64,000 nucleotides of DNA, taken from contig NZ_JAJTBG010000002.1 in assembly GCF_021287045.1 (NCBI RefSeq), forward strand, positions 124,001 through 188,000, read 5' to 3'. A program made the position numbers and the translations under genes. The first letter of the stretch is position 1. Each line of letters begins with the position of its first letter. Of the stretch, positions 24,164 to 32,746 are shown one piece after another. The notes under the pieces are model-generated. The model saw nothing but the letters and a program-made list of their open reading frames with translations. It had not been told where the DNA came from and did no database searches. Source of the DNA: Oryzomicrobium sp. Lineage in GTDB: Bacteria; Pseudomonadota; Gammaproteobacteria; Burkholderiales; Rhodocyclaceae.

Positions 24164-24915
24164 GCGCCCGGCGCCTTGGCGGCCCGATGGACCGGACGCG
24201 GCGCGCCGGGGCCCGGGTCGGCGCAGTATTCCTCGATGGCCCGCAACGAGATCGCGTAGGTGTGGCGCAGCTGGGCCTCGTCGTAGCGGTGCTCGGTCCC
24301 CACCGGGCAGGCGAGGCGGGCGACGCAGGTGGCCTTGCAGCGGGAATCATCGCGGCGGCGGTAGGCGATGCAGCGCTCCAGGGCGAACCCCTCCCCCGCC
24401 AGGGCGTCGGCCGGGCAGGCGGCGACGCAGGGCCGGCCGGCACAGCTGGCGCAGGGCGGGGCGTGGCGCAGAGGCCGCGTGGGCACCAGGTCGCTGTCGG
24501 CGAGCATGGCCAGCCGGTAGGCGTACCAGGTGCCCCAGCCCGGCTGGATGCCGATCATGAAGGGGGTGGGATGGTGCCAGCCGGCCAGCTTGCCCAGGGC
24601 CTGGAGCCCCACCGGGGCGTCGCCGGGATAGACGATGCGCCACGCCCGGCCCGGGCAGCGTTCGGCGAACCAGGCGGTGGCGGTGGCGACGCTGAAATCG
24701 TCGATGGGGTCCGCCGACGCCAGGCTGGCGGCCTGCACCGCCGTCCACAGGGTCCGGCCGGCGTGGCCGAGCAGGATCAGCTGGCGGTAGCGGCCCGCCG
24801 GGTCGAAACGCCGGCGCAGGTCGGCCGCCAGTTCATCGGGCAGGGCATCCAGGTCGAACACGGCCTGGAGATTGAGGCCCGCCCGGTCCAGGGCGGCGAA
24901 GTCGTTGGCGCTCAT
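24160..24915 (-). CDS. QueG/MMACHC-like protein with 4Fe-4S ferredoxin domain
   Basis: This 251-aa protein has an N-terminal half (residues 20-140) with segments resembling the cobalamin-processing MMACHC/QueG fold: YRQLILLGHAGRTLW, DPIDDFSVATATAWFAERCP and MIGIQPGWGTWYAYRLAML. The C-terminal half is a ferredoxin-type module with CASCAGRPCVAACPADAL and CKATCVARLACPVG, enough Cys for two clusters. It is shorter than true QueG (about 370 aa), lacks the QueG C-terminal HEAT-like region, and is not flanked by queuosine genes. A role in reductive corrinoid processing is inference; databases may call it epoxyqueuosine reductase-like. It follows a thioredoxin gene by 4 bp. Confidence 0.75.
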   Translation of the reverse strand: MSANDFAALDRAGLNLQAVFDLDALPDELAADLRRRFDPAGRYRQLILLGHAGRTLWTAVQAASLASADPIDDFSVATATAWFAERCPGRAWRIVYPGDAPVGLQALGKLAGWHHPTPFMIGIQPGWGTWYAYRLAMLADSDLVPTRPLRHAPPCASCAGRPCVAACPADALAGEGFALERCIAYRRRDDSRCKATCVARLACPVGTEHRYDEAQLRHTYAISLRAIEEYCADPGPGAPRPVHRAAKAPGA

Positions 24916-24919
24916 GCGT

Positions 24920-25252
24920 TCATGCCGGGTCGATCAGGGCCAGGGCCCGGGCGATCTCGTCGGCGTCGTTGGGCCGCACCAGGCGGGCGACCTCTTCACC
25001 GTCGCGCAGGAACACCAGGGTCGGCCACAGGGTGACGCGGTAGGCCCGCCCCAGGCGGCGCCCGGGGCCATCCTCAATGACGATGCGACGCACCCCGCCG
25101 TGGCCGGCCCAGGCGGTGGCGATCAGGGGCTGGGCGGCCTTGCAGTGGCCGCACCAGGAGGCGCCGAATTCGAGCACGGCCGGCCCGGCCAGGGCCGCGA
25201 TCTCGGCCCGGGTCGGCTCGGCGTTGGGGGAAGGGGGAGTGGTGGATTGCAC
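24920..25252 (-). CDS. Thioredoxin-family protein
   Basis: This 110-aa protein has the thioredoxin active site in LEFGASWCGHCKAAQPLIATA and the cis-proline in YRVTLWPTLVFLRDGEEVARLV. No signal peptide is seen, so it acts in the cytoplasm. The start is uncertain. I chose a GTG because it gives a normal thioredoxin length; an ATG at 25345 would add 31 unrelated residues across a likely promoter. It ends 4 bp before the QueG/MMACHC-like gene, so the pair is probably co-transcribed and it may reduce that protein or its substrate. Confidence 0.82.
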   Translation of the reverse strand: MQSTTPPSPNAEPTRAEIAALAGPAVLEFGASWCGHCKAAQPLIATAWAGHGGVRRIVIEDGPGRRLGRAYRVTLWPTLVFLRDGEEVARLVRPNDADEIARALALIDPA

Positions 25253-25360
25253 GATGGTCGGATGCTCGGGAGCAGAGGCGATCCCGCCGTGGAAGATGGA
25301 TGCCCGCCAAGCATAGCCCAGCCGACACAGCGGAGCGGCATCCAAAACAAGAAGGCCGAA

Positions 25361-25385
25361 AAGAAGAAGGCCGGCAGTGCCGGCC
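25361..25385 (-). terminator. Intrinsic terminator after the FabMG-like gene
   Basis: On the minus strand a 7-bp stem (GGCCGGC with GCCGGCC, loop ACT) is followed by TTCTTCTTTTC. It lies 30 bases after the stop of the upstream gene. Confidence 0.75.
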
Positions 25386-25415
25386 CTCTCGCTCCTATCT
25401 ACCGTAACGCCAGAC

Positions 25416-26732
25416 TCAGCCGTGCAGGGCAGCCAACTGCTTGGCGATCACGTCGTGATTGAGCCACAGCACCGGGCCGCTCGGGGCGCCGGCCTCGTTG
25501 AACATGAGCGGGCCGGTGGCCTCGATCACCAGGGCGCTCAGGTGGTCGGTGATCAGGGCGGTGCGCTCCTTATGCAGGGCGGTGATGCCCTCGGCGGTGC
25601 CGATCATGCACTCGGCCAGCTCGGGGGTATTGTCCATGGGCCAGGCGTCGAAGTTGCGGAAGCCGACCATGACCGGGTCGGTGTTGTAGCGGTTGAGGGT
25701 GGCGAGCACCTCGGCCAGGGAGGCGTCGTCCTTGAGCAGGGCCTGACAGGCCGCCCACTGGGCTTCGCCCCAGGCGCCGCAGCCTTCGCGTTTGAGGGCG
25801 TTGAGCAGGGGGACCAGGGACAGTTCCACGCCGACGAAGATGTCGGAGGAGTTGGTGCGGATTTCCGGGCAGTTGAAGACGGTGGCCTTGATGCCCTGGT
25901 CCCAGGCGGCCCGGGCGATGTCCTCCAGGCGCTTCTTGGCGTAGCCCTGGGTGTAGTTGGTGTAGGTCTGCCACTGGTACTGGCCGTCGATCAGGATCTC
26001 GGTGCCGTGGTAGCCGTAGGCGGTGTAGCGGGTGCTGCCGCCGCTCTTTTCGATGCGCGCGCGCAGGGCGGCGCTGCCCTCGATGAGGTAGCCGAAGGTG
26101 TTGGCGGTGACCTCGTCGAAGTTCATCAGGTTGAGCTTGCCAAGATCGGAATCGAGCAGGGCGCGGGAGGACATGAAGCGCTCACCGCGGCCCTTGTAGA
26201 TGCGGTTGGCGATGGCCAGGAAGACCTTGGCCTTGACCAAGCCGCCGGCCATGGTGTGGGCGAAGAAGACGTTGGCGCCGTCCGGGATCAGACCGTCCAA
26301 CTGGGCCATGGCCTCGGCCACGCCGGCCTTGAAGCGGGCCACACCGACGGCGCGGCAGGCTTCCACCTGGGCCCAGTCGAGCTTGTCGTCCTGCCAGGTC
26401 TTGAGGCCCATGCCGCCGACCATCTCGGTGGGGGTCGGGGTGCCGGCCGGGGCGTCCATGTCGAAGCCGGCCATCAGGGGCACGTTGATGATCTTGCCGC
26501 CCAGGTTGGCTTCGGCGGCGGCCAGCTCCTCGTCGGTGAGGCGGCGCAGGGAACCGTCGGACTCGCGCCGGCCCACGGTCATACCGATCAGGGTCATGCC
26601 CGCTTCCCGGGCCTGGTTCACCAGGCCGTTGGCGTAACCGCGGCCGAACAGCTCGCCAAACAGGACGAACACGTCGCCCTTGCGGAACAGGGTCTGGTTG
26701 CTCAGGTGTCTCAGGCCGACGGGAGCGCTCAC
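25416..26732 (-). CDS. FabMG-like enoyl-ACP reductase family protein (tentative)
   Basis: This 438-aa cytoplasmic protein opens with LRHLSNQTLFRKGDVFVLFG and ELFGRGYANGLVNQAREAGM, a nucleotide-binding-like strand-loop-helix with a Gly-rich turn. I recall this N-terminus from proteins named enoyl-ACP reductase FabMG, hence the tentative name. A Y-x8-K arrangement in QTYTNYTQGYAKKRLEDIAR recalls the FabV catalytic pair. Further conserved-looking blocks are FFAHTMAGGLVKAKVFLAI and NCPEIRTNSSDIFVGVELSL. It has its own terminator and is divergent from the MarR-GNAT gene across 286 bp. If correct, it would be a triclosan-insensitive alternative to FabI; function is unproven from sequence alone. Confidence 0.6.
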   Translation of the reverse strand: MSAPVGLRHLSNQTLFRKGDVFVLFGELFGRGYANGLVNQAREAGMTLIGMTVGRRESDGSLRRLTDEELAAAEANLGGKIINVPLMAGFDMDAPAGTPTPTEMVGGMGLKTWQDDKLDWAQVEACRAVGVARFKAGVAEAMAQLDGLIPDGANVFFAHTMAGGLVKAKVFLAIANRIYKGRGERFMSSRALLDSDLGKLNLMNFDEVTANTFGYLIEGSAALRARIEKSGGSTRYTAYGYHGTEILIDGQYQWQTYTNYTQGYAKKRLEDIARAAWDQGIKATVFNCPEIRTNSSDIFVGVELSLVPLLNALKREGCGAWGEAQWAACQALLKDDASLAEVLATLNRYNTDPVMVGFRNFDAWPMDNTPELAECMIGTAEGITALHKERTALITDHLSALVIEATGPLMFNEAGAPSGPVLWLNHDVIAKQLAALHG

Positions 26733-26966
26733 GATTGGGTCCTTGCTTGTTCAGTTGGGGCAAGGATTTTACCGCATCCGCCTGACCGCTTCGCCACCGC
26801 ATGCGGGCCCCGAGCACTCGCCGCCCGGAACCGGCTCGGCTCCGCCCGTGTGCTTTCGGCCGGGTGCGAAGCTGCCGCAAGCACCACTGCGAGGGGGATT
26901 GGGGCCATATCCCGGGCCTCGACGGCGCCTGAATGCGCTTCGGTAATTTCTCCGCCGGTTGCCACA

Positions 26967-26994
26967 TACAACCTTATGGTTGTACAAAACAACC
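26967..26994 (+). promoter_or_regulatory. Probable MarR-type operator upstream of the MarR-GNAT gene
   Basis: A perfect inverted repeat TACAACC-TTAT-GGTTGTA (26967-26984) is followed by a further ACAACC half-site (26989-26994) pairing with the same GGTTGT. It sits 25-50 bp before the start codon, so it likely serves autoregulation and possibly control of the divergent FabMG-like gene. Confidence 0.7.
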
Positions 26995-27018
26995 ATCATT
27001 CAACACGAGAGTTGCGCC

Positions 27019-27993
27019 ATGGCGACCGATCCATCCCTTGTCGAAGCGATTCGCTCCGTATCGCGCACGATGGTGCGCGAACTGGGGTTCATGGGCGGGG
27101 ATTTCGCCGGCACCGATCTTTCGCCCTCCGCCGTGCATGCCCTGATCGAATTGGAGCGGGGCTGCGCCACCGCCCGCGACCTCGGCGCGCGCCTGCGCCT
27201 GGAAAAATCCAGCGTCAGCCGGATGCTGCGCAAGCTCGTGCTTGCCGGCGACATCCAGGAAGAGGCCGGGCAGGAGGATGGCCGCGTCAAGCGGCTTTCC
27301 CTCACCCCCGCCGGCCACCGGCGCGTCGCGGCAATCCATGCGTTCGCCCGCACCCAGGTGGCCGAGGCCCTTGGCCGGCTCCAACCCGGCCAGGACCGGG
27401 CCGTGCTGGAGGGGCTGCGCCTGTATACCGGCGCCCTCGCGTCCCAGGCAGAGGATCTCCCCCCCATTTCTCCCATCGAGATCGTCGGCGGCTACCAACC
27501 GGGCCTCATCGCGCGCATCACGGAAATGCACGCCCTCTACTACGCCCGCGCCTCAGGCTTTGGCCAGCGTTTCGAATCGGTCGTGGCCCGCGGCCTGGCG
27601 GATTTCTGCGACCGCCTAGAGCGCCCCCGAAACGGGCTGTGGACCGCCCGGCAAGACGGCAAGATCCTCGGCTCGATCGCCATCGACGGCGAGGACATGG
27701 GCGAGGGCATCGCCCACCTGCGCTGGTTCATCGTTGACGATGGTGCCCGCGGCGGCGGCGTCGGACGCGGGCTCATCGCCACGGCCCTGGCCTTCGCGGA
27801 TGAACGGGGTTTCGCGGAAACCCAGCTGTGGACCTTCGCCGGCCTGGCTGCCGCCCGCCACCTCTATGAGACCCACGGGTTTGCCTGCGTGGAAGAAAAG
27901 CCCGGCACCCAATGGGGCAGCGAAGTGCTGGAACAGCGCTTCGCCCGGCCCCGGCCCGCAACCGCGCACCCCGAGCCCCTCATGACCCAGTGA
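27019..27993 (+). CDS. MarR-family regulator fused to GNAT acetyltransferase
   Basis: This 324-aa protein has an N-terminal winged-helix MarR domain (residues 1-140: LSPSAVHALIELERGCATA, RLRLEKSSVSRMLRKLVLAG, QEDGRVKRLSLTPAGHRR) and a C-terminal GNAT domain (residues 155-310: HLRWFIVDDGARGGGVGRGL with the acetyl-CoA loop GGGVGRGL, then TFAGLAAARHLYETHGF). Such fusions are known bifunctional regulators. The ATG is preceded by CACGAGAGTTGCGCC. A palindromic operator lies directly upstream, indicating autoregulation. The effector or acetyl acceptor is unknown. Confidence 0.88.
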   Translation: MATDPSLVEAIRSVSRTMVRELGFMGGDFAGTDLSPSAVHALIELERGCATARDLGARLRLEKSSVSRMLRKLVLAGDIQEEAGQEDGRVKRLSLTPAGHRRVAAIHAFARTQVAEALGRLQPGQDRAVLEGLRLYTGALASQAEDLPPISPIEIVGGYQPGLIARITEMHALYYARASGFGQRFESVVARGLADFCDRLERPRNGLWTARQDGKILGSIAIDGEDMGEGIAHLRWFIVDDGARGGGVGRGLIATALAFADERGFAETQLWTFAGLAAARHLYETHGFACVEEKPGTQWGSEVLEQRFARPRPATAHPEPLMTQ

Positions 27994-28019
27994 GGCCGGG
28001 GTTCGCAGCCCGCATCGGT

Positions 28020-29732
28020 TCAGCGCATCACCCGCGCCCGTTCGACGATCAGGTCCGCCTGGGCCTGGGTGACGCTCGGGCCGAGCGTGCCGAACATGGC
28101 GCCCCAGCTGTTCGTACCGCCCCCCAGCCGGGTCTTCATAAACACGTCGATGACTTCCGGCGTCGAATGGCGCAGCAGCTCCGCCCCTTGCAGGGAGCGG
28201 GCAATGGCCTCCGCGGCCGGGCGGGCCAGGAATTCGTCCTGGAGCATCGCTTCCAGCAACGGCCCCATGGCATCCACGTAGCCGTCGAAGCGGGCGTCCT
28301 GGCCGCGCACGTCGGCCAGTTCGGCAAACAGTGCATCGCGGCAGTTCGCATCCTTGGTCATGGCGCGGCGCACGTCCATGCACATCATGTTGGCGGTGCC
28401 TTCCCACACGCTGTTGAGCGGCGCCTCCCGGTACAGGCGGGCCATCGGGCCATCCTCGACGAAGCCGTTGCCGCCGTGGCATTGCAGGGCCTCGTTGGCC
28501 ACCGCCACCACCCGGGAACAGTTGAAGTACTTCGCCATCGGCGTCGCCACCCGGGCGAACGCCTTTTCCTGCGCATCGCTCTCGATGTAGTCCGTGGCCT
28601 TGGCGATGCGCAGCGCCATCAGCGTCGCCGCCTCGACCTCGACCGCCATGTCGGCCAGCACGTTGGCCATCATCGGCCGCTTGGCCAGGGGGGAGCCGAA
28701 GCCGCCGCGGGTCGTGGCGTGGTTGAGGGCCAGGGTGAGCACCTGGCGCATCAATCCCGCCGAGCCCACGGCGAAATCCAGGCGGGTCAGGTGGGAGTGG
28801 GAAATGATCTCCCGGATGCCGGCGCCTTCCTCGCCGACCCGGATCGCCAAGGTGCCGCTGTACTCGACTTCGCTGCCGGCGTTGGAACGGTTGCCGGCCT
28901 TGTCCTTGAGGCGCTGGATGAAGAAGCGGTTGTAGCTGCCGTCGGGCAGCGTGCGCGGCAGGAAGAAGCAGGTCACGCCGCCGTTCACCTTGGCCAGGGT
29001 GAAGAAGCCATCGGACTGGGGCACCGAGCAGAACCACTTATGGCCGGTCAGCTCGTACCAGTGGGCAGTGGCGCCGTGGTAATCGGCGGCATGGGAAAAC
29101 ACCGCGGTGGTCTGGGTCTCGCGCAGGTCGGAGCCGCCTTGTTTTTCGGTCATGGCGTAGCCGATGACCACCGACGGCTTGTCGGCCACCTCGCGGCGGC
29201 TGTTCTCATAGACCGTGCCCAGGGACTTTTCCGCCCAAATCCGCAGCGCAGGCTCGTGGCAAAAGCCGGCGTAGGAGGCATAGGCCATCCCGGTGGGGCA
29301 TCCCGTTCCCTGCTCGACCTGGTTCCACAGGTAGGACAGCACCGCCCGGGCGTAGTGGGGATGCTTTTCCGTGGCCGTCCAGGCCAGCGTCGGCACTTCA
29401 TGTTGCCACGCCAACGACATCAGTTGATGCCAGGCCGGATGGAAATCCACCCAGTCGATGCGGTTACCGAAGCGGTCATGGGTCTTCAGCTCGGGGATGT
29501 TGCGATTGGCCTGGCGGGCAAGCTCCTGGATCGCCTCGTCCCCGGCAAGCTGGCCGACGGCCGAGCACTTGGCCGCCGCCCAGGGCGCCTCGCGCCCGAT
29601 GGCCGCCTTCAGCACGGCGTCGTCGTCGAAGGCGTTGAAGCCGGCCGGCATCGCCGCCTGGTTCTTCACGACATGGGTTGAGAAACGGCCTGCGGCGGCC
29701 TTGATGGTCTCTGCCGGGGTGGGGGCGTTCAT
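28020..29732 (-). CDS. aidB: AidB-type acyl-CoA dehydrogenase family protein
   Basis: This 570-aa flavoprotein is of the acyl-CoA dehydrogenase superfamily. The AidB-type signature VVIGYAMTEKQGGSDLRETQ binds FAD, followed by ELTGHKWFCSVPQSDGFFTL, GSEVEYSGTLAIRVGEEG and ALQCHGGNGFVEDGPMARLY. AidB is linked to the alkylation (Ada) response and binds DNA at its C-terminus; some relatives are true isovaleryl-type dehydrogenases. I chose the ATG after GGAGACAGCC; the longer frame runs into tetR. It is the second gene of a tetR-aidB pair (41-bp gap), so a fatty-acid or stress signal sensed by that TetR is likely. Confidence 0.85.
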   Translation of the reverse strand: MNAPTPAETIKAAAGRFSTHVVKNQAAMPAGFNAFDDDAVLKAAIGREAPWAAAKCSAVGQLAGDEAIQELARQANRNIPELKTHDRFGNRIDWVDFHPAWHQLMSLAWQHEVPTLAWTATEKHPHYARAVLSYLWNQVEQGTGCPTGMAYASYAGFCHEPALRIWAEKSLGTVYENSRREVADKPSVVIGYAMTEKQGGSDLRETQTTAVFSHAADYHGATAHWYELTGHKWFCSVPQSDGFFTLAKVNGGVTCFFLPRTLPDGSYNRFFIQRLKDKAGNRSNAGSEVEYSGTLAIRVGEEGAGIREIISHSHLTRLDFAVGSAGLMRQVLTLALNHATTRGGFGSPLAKRPMMANVLADMAVEVEAATLMALRIAKATDYIESDAQEKAFARVATPMAKYFNCSRVVAVANEALQCHGGNGFVEDGPMARLYREAPLNSVWEGTANMMCMDVRRAMTKDANCRDALFAELADVRGQDARFDGYVDAMGPLLEAMLQDEFLARPAAEAIARSLQGAELLRHSTPEVIDVFMKTRLGGGTNSWGAMFGTLGPSVTQAQADLIVERARVMR

Positions 29733-29773
29733 GGCTGTCTCCTTTGGTATGTGTTTAGTGAAGCGAGGGGGTT

Positions 29774-30406
29774 CTACCGGGCGACTGCGGCACAGCACAC
29801 CTCGGCAATCTGCCCGGCCAAGGCATGCACGGCTTCGGGGCCTTGCGGACCCGAAGCGTCGAAATCGGCGTTGAGCGGGGACAGGGGGCCGATCAGGCTT
29901 TCCATGAACCCACCAACGATGATCGTGGCGGCGATGCTCGGGTCGAGATCGGCGCGGAACTCCCCACGCTCCTGGCCCTCCTTGACGATGCGCATGATCT
30001 GCTTGCTGATGGCATGGCGATAAACCAGGCGCGCCTCGTCGATTTCCTTCTCGCACGGCTCGGCAATCAGGGCATAGGCCAGCCGGCGGTTGCGCATGGC
30101 CCGCGCGACGAAGGTCGAGATGGCCACGTGGAGGTTCTGGTGGGGCGAGTCCCCGTTGTCGGCAATGGCCTCCAGCACGTCGACCTCCCGTTGCGAGACG
30201 ACCGACAGCACCTCGACGAACAAGTCCGCCTTCGAGGGGAAGTAGCGATAGACAGAACCCGTGGCGACACCGGCGGCGGAGGCGACGTGACTGACTTGTG
30301 CCTCCCCCCACCCCCCTTCCGAAACCAGCTCGCGGGCAGCCGCGAGGATGCGCTGGCGGTTGTCCGCCAGCCGTGCTTCGACACGTTCGGTTTTACGATA
30401 GGCCAT
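29774..30406 (-). CDS. TetR-family transcriptional regulator
   Basis: This 210-aa protein has a standard TetR helix-turn-helix at residues 15-65 (RQRILAAARELVSEGGWGEA, QVSHVASAAGVATGSVYRYF, PSKADLFVEVL) and a helical C-terminal ligand domain (ADLDPSIAATIIVGGFMESL). It lies directly upstream of aidB in the same orientation. Two palindromes just before its start are probable operators, so it likely represses itself and aidB. The ligand is unknown; an acyl-CoA is plausible given the partner gene. Confidence 0.92.
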   Translation of the reverse strand: MAYRKTERVEARLADNRQRILAAARELVSEGGWGEAQVSHVASAAGVATGSVYRYFPSKADLFVEVLSVVSQREVDVLEAIADNGDSPHQNLHVAISTFVARAMRNRRLAYALIAEPCEKEIDEARLVYRHAISKQIMRIVKEGQERGEFRADLDPSIAATIIVGGFMESLIGPLSPLNADFDASGPQGPEAVHALAGQIAEVCCAAVAR

Positions 30407-30413
30407 GATGAAG

Positions 30414-30448
30414 TGAATTTTGATTCATTAAGTGAACCATAATTCACA
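30414..30448 (-). promoter_or_regulatory. Two palindromes, probable operators of the tetR-aidB pair
   Basis: TGAAT-TTTG-ATTCA (30415-30428) and GTGAA-CCATAA-TTCAC (30433-30448) lie immediately upstream of the tetR start. Centres are about 19 bp apart, close to two helical turns, which would suit two TetR dimers. Confidence 0.65.
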
Positions 30449-30581
30449 ACTTTACCCGGTGCAAGCGTTCGTGCCCAATTTTTCAGCACAGGACCGCATC
30501 CATCGCCATATCGATGCCCGCCGTTTCAGGCGGAATGGGTCATTGCGAGCACACACCGCGAGCGGCCGCCAAGGCCGAAGA

Positions 30582-30620
30582 AAAAACACAAAGGCCGCTC
30601 AATGAGCGGCCTTTGTGTTG
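30582..30620 (-). terminator. Strong intrinsic terminator after lipA
   Basis: A 16-bp perfect stem (AACACAAAGGCCGCTC with its complement, 3-nt loop) is followed on the minus strand by six T residues. It lies about 65 bases after the lipA stop. Confidence 0.9.
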
Positions 30621-30683
30621 GCTGGGCGCATGAACTATGCGCTGTCCGAAATAGCGGTGTTCATTCCAATTTATCGATGGAAT

Positions 30684-31625
30684 TTATACAACACCTGCCC
30701 CATGGGCCTGCTGATCCGCCCAATAGCTGGAACGCACCATCGGCCCGCAGGCGGCGCCCGAAAAGCCCATCTCCTTGGCCTTTTCCTCAAACATCTTGAA
30801 GGTGTCCGGGTGCACGTAGCGCTGTACCGGCAGGTGGTGGTTGGAGGGCGCCAGGTACTGGCCGATGGTGAGCATTTCCACGCCGTGGGCGCGCAGGTCG
30901 CGCATCACCTCAAGGATTTCCTCGTCGGTCTCGCCCAGGCCGACCATCAGGCCGGACTTGGTCGGCACGTCCGGGTAGCGGCGCTTGAACTCCTGCATGA
31001 AGGTCAGCGAATGCTGGTAGTCGGCGCCGGGCCGGGCGGCCTTGTACAGGCGCGGCACGGTTTCCATGTTGTGGTTGAGGATGTCGGGCAGACCTTCGCC
31101 GAGCACGTCCAGGGCGGTATCCATGCGGCCGCGGAAGTCGGGCACCAGGGTTTCGATGGTGGTGCTGGGGGATTGCTCGCGCACGGCGCGGATCACGTCC
31201 ACGAAATGGCGGGCGCCGCCGTCGCGCAGGTCGTCCCGATCCACGCTGGTGATGACCACGTAGCGCAGCTTGAGGCGGGCCACCGAGTCGGCCAGGTGGG
31301 CGGGTTCGTCCGGGTCCGGGGGCAGGGGCTTGCCGTGGCCGACGTCGCAGAAGGGGCAGCGGCGGGTGCAGATGTCGCCCAGGATCATGAAGGTGGCGGT
31401 GCCGCGGCCGAAGCATTCGCCGATGTTGGGGCAGGCGGCTTCCTCGCACACGGTGTGCAGCTTCTGCTCGCGCAGCATCTGCTTGATCTCGCCGAAGCGC
31501 CCGTCCGGGTTGCCGGCCTTGACGCGAATCCACTCGGGCTTGCGCTGGGGCGCCTGGGGCACGATCTTGATGGGGATGCGGGCGGTTTTCTGTTCGCCCT
31601 TTTGCTTGACGCCGGCTTCAGCCAT
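30684..31625 (-). CDS. lipA: Lipoyl synthase
   Basis: This 313-aa radical-SAM enzyme inserts two sulfurs into octanoyl groups on the lipoyl domains of pyruvate and 2-oxoglutarate dehydrogenases. The auxiliary-cluster cysteines are in [16 protein letters not shown] and the radical-SAM cysteines in [33 protein letters not shown] and the C-terminal RSSYWADQQ complete the family pattern (RSSY serine motif). It is the last gene of the dacC-dat-ybeD-lipB-lipA run and ends at a strong terminator. Confidence 0.97.
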   Translation of the reverse strand: MAEAGVKQKGEQKTARIPIKIVPQAPQRKPEWIRVKAGNPDGRFGEIKQMLREQKLHTVCEEAACPNIGECFGRGTATFMILGDICTRRCPFCDVGHGKPLPPDPDEPAHLADSVARLKLRYVVITSVDRDDLRDGGARHFVDVIRAVREQSPSTTIETLVPDFRGRMDTALDVLGEGLPDILNHNMETVPRLYKAARPGADYQHSLTFMQEFKRRYPDVPTKSGLMVGLGETDEEILEVMRDLRAHGVEMLTIGQYLAPSNHHLPVQRYVHPDTFKMFEEKAKEMGFSGAACGPMVRSSYWADQQAHGAGVV

Positions 31626-31695
31626 GGGTTGTCTCCGCGCCCGGCGGCCGGCCGCTTATGGCGGCGGGGCAGGCGCTTGTTTCAGCGTGGTGTTG

Positions 31696-32385
31696 TTACG
31701 GTTGGATTGCCGGGGGATCGCGGCGTTCGAGCTGGGCGACCAGGTGGGAGGCCAGGGCCTCGGCCACTTCCGGGGGGCTCAAGGATACCCCCAAGTCGCG
31801 GGTCTGTGTCACCGCCAAACCCTCGTAACCACAGGGGTTAATGGCGGAAAACGGGGCCAGGTCCATGTCCACGTTGAGTGACACGCCGTGGTACGAACAG
31901 CCGTTGCGGATGCGCAGGCCGAGGGCGGCGATCTTGGCGCCCATGGGGCCCAGAGTGGCGCCGGGGATGTCCACATACACGCCGGGGGCGCCGGCCTCGC
32001 GCCGGGCGGCGATACCCAGGTCGGCGAGCAGGTCGATCACCGCCTGCTCGATGCGGCTGACCAGTTCGCGCACCTTGAGGCCGCGCCGGTGCAGGTCCAC
32101 CAGGGCATAGGCCACCACCTGGCCGGGGCCGTGGTAGGTGACCTGGCCGCCCCGGTCGATCTTCACCGTGGGGATGCCCACGTCGCGGAGCAGGTGCTCG
32201 GGCTTGCCGGCCTGGCCCAGGGTGAACACGGGGGGGTGCTCCACCAGCCAGAGCTCGTCGGGCGTGTCGGCGGTGCGACCGGCGGTGAAGGCCTGCATGG
32301 CCTGCCAGGTAGGCTCGTAGTCGGCCCGGCCGAGGCGGCGCAGGACGATGGGGGGCGCAGGGGGCGTGGCGGGGTGGTCGCTCAC
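31696..32385 (-). CDS. lipB: Octanoyl-[ACP]:protein N-octanoyltransferase
   Basis: This 229-aa enzyme transfers octanoate from ACP to lipoyl domains, the step before LipA. Family blocks are [43 protein letters not shown], the catalytic Lys in [19 protein letters not shown] and the catalytic Cys in [16 protein letters not shown]. The start is a GTG overlapping the ybeD stop (GTGA), which gives a normal LipB length; no internal ATG would keep the whole domain. Confidence 0.95.
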   Translation of the reverse strand: MSDHPATPPAPPIVLRRLGRADYEPTWQAMQAFTAGRTADTPDELWLVEHPPVFTLGQAGKPEHLLRDVGIPTVKIDRGGQVTYHGPGQVVAYALVDLHRRGLKVRELVSRIEQAVIDLLADLGIAARREAGAPGVYVDIPGATLGPMGAKIAALGLRIRNGCSYHGVSLNVDMDLAPFSAINPCGYEGLAVTQTRDLGVSLSPPEVAEALASHLVAQLERRDPPAIQP

Positions 32386-32654
32386 AGCACCATCAGCACC
32401 AGGGGATGACCGGTCAGCTCCATGTACAGGGCGTCGAGCTGGGGCTGGGAGGTGGCGGTGACGGTGACGGTCAGGGCCAGATAGTTGCCGGCCTTGCTCG
32501 GGCGCATCTCCATGGTGGCGCCGTCGAAGTCCGGGTCGTGGCGCAGCACCACCTCCAGCACGGCCTGGGCGAAGGTGTCCTCGCGCCGCCCCATGATCTT
32601 GAGGGGAAAGGCGCAGGGGAATTCGAGGAGGGTGTCGCGGGGGGTGGGAATCAC
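32382..32654 (-). CDS. ybeD: YbeD/DUF493 family protein
   Basis: This 90-aa protein has an ACT-like fold. It opens [22 protein letters not shown]-type and ends GHPLVLMVL, matching the DUF493 family that sits between dacA/dat and lipB in many proteobacteria. The start is a GTG; the frame runs on upstream but without coding character. It overlaps lipB by 4 bp, so it is translationally coupled. Its exact role is not established; the location suggests a regulatory link to lipoate attachment. Confidence 0.9.
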   Translation of the reverse strand: MIPTPRDTLLEFPCAFPLKIMGRREDTFAQAVLEVVLRHDPDFDGATMEMRPSKAGNYLALTVTVTATSQPQLDALYMELTGHPLVLMVL

Positions 32655-32746
32655 GGTACTGCCTTTGCGTTGGACGGCGGAAGGTCCGCCATTCCATTGA
32701 ATATGGAGGCGCCCCGGCCGGTTTTCAAGCGGCGGACGGGCGCCGG

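Noticed and set aside
25377-27737. 786-codon plus-strand open frame
   Set aside because: It is antisense to the FabMG-like gene and shares its frame with a shadow of the MarR-GNAT gene; composition is that of a high-GC shadow.
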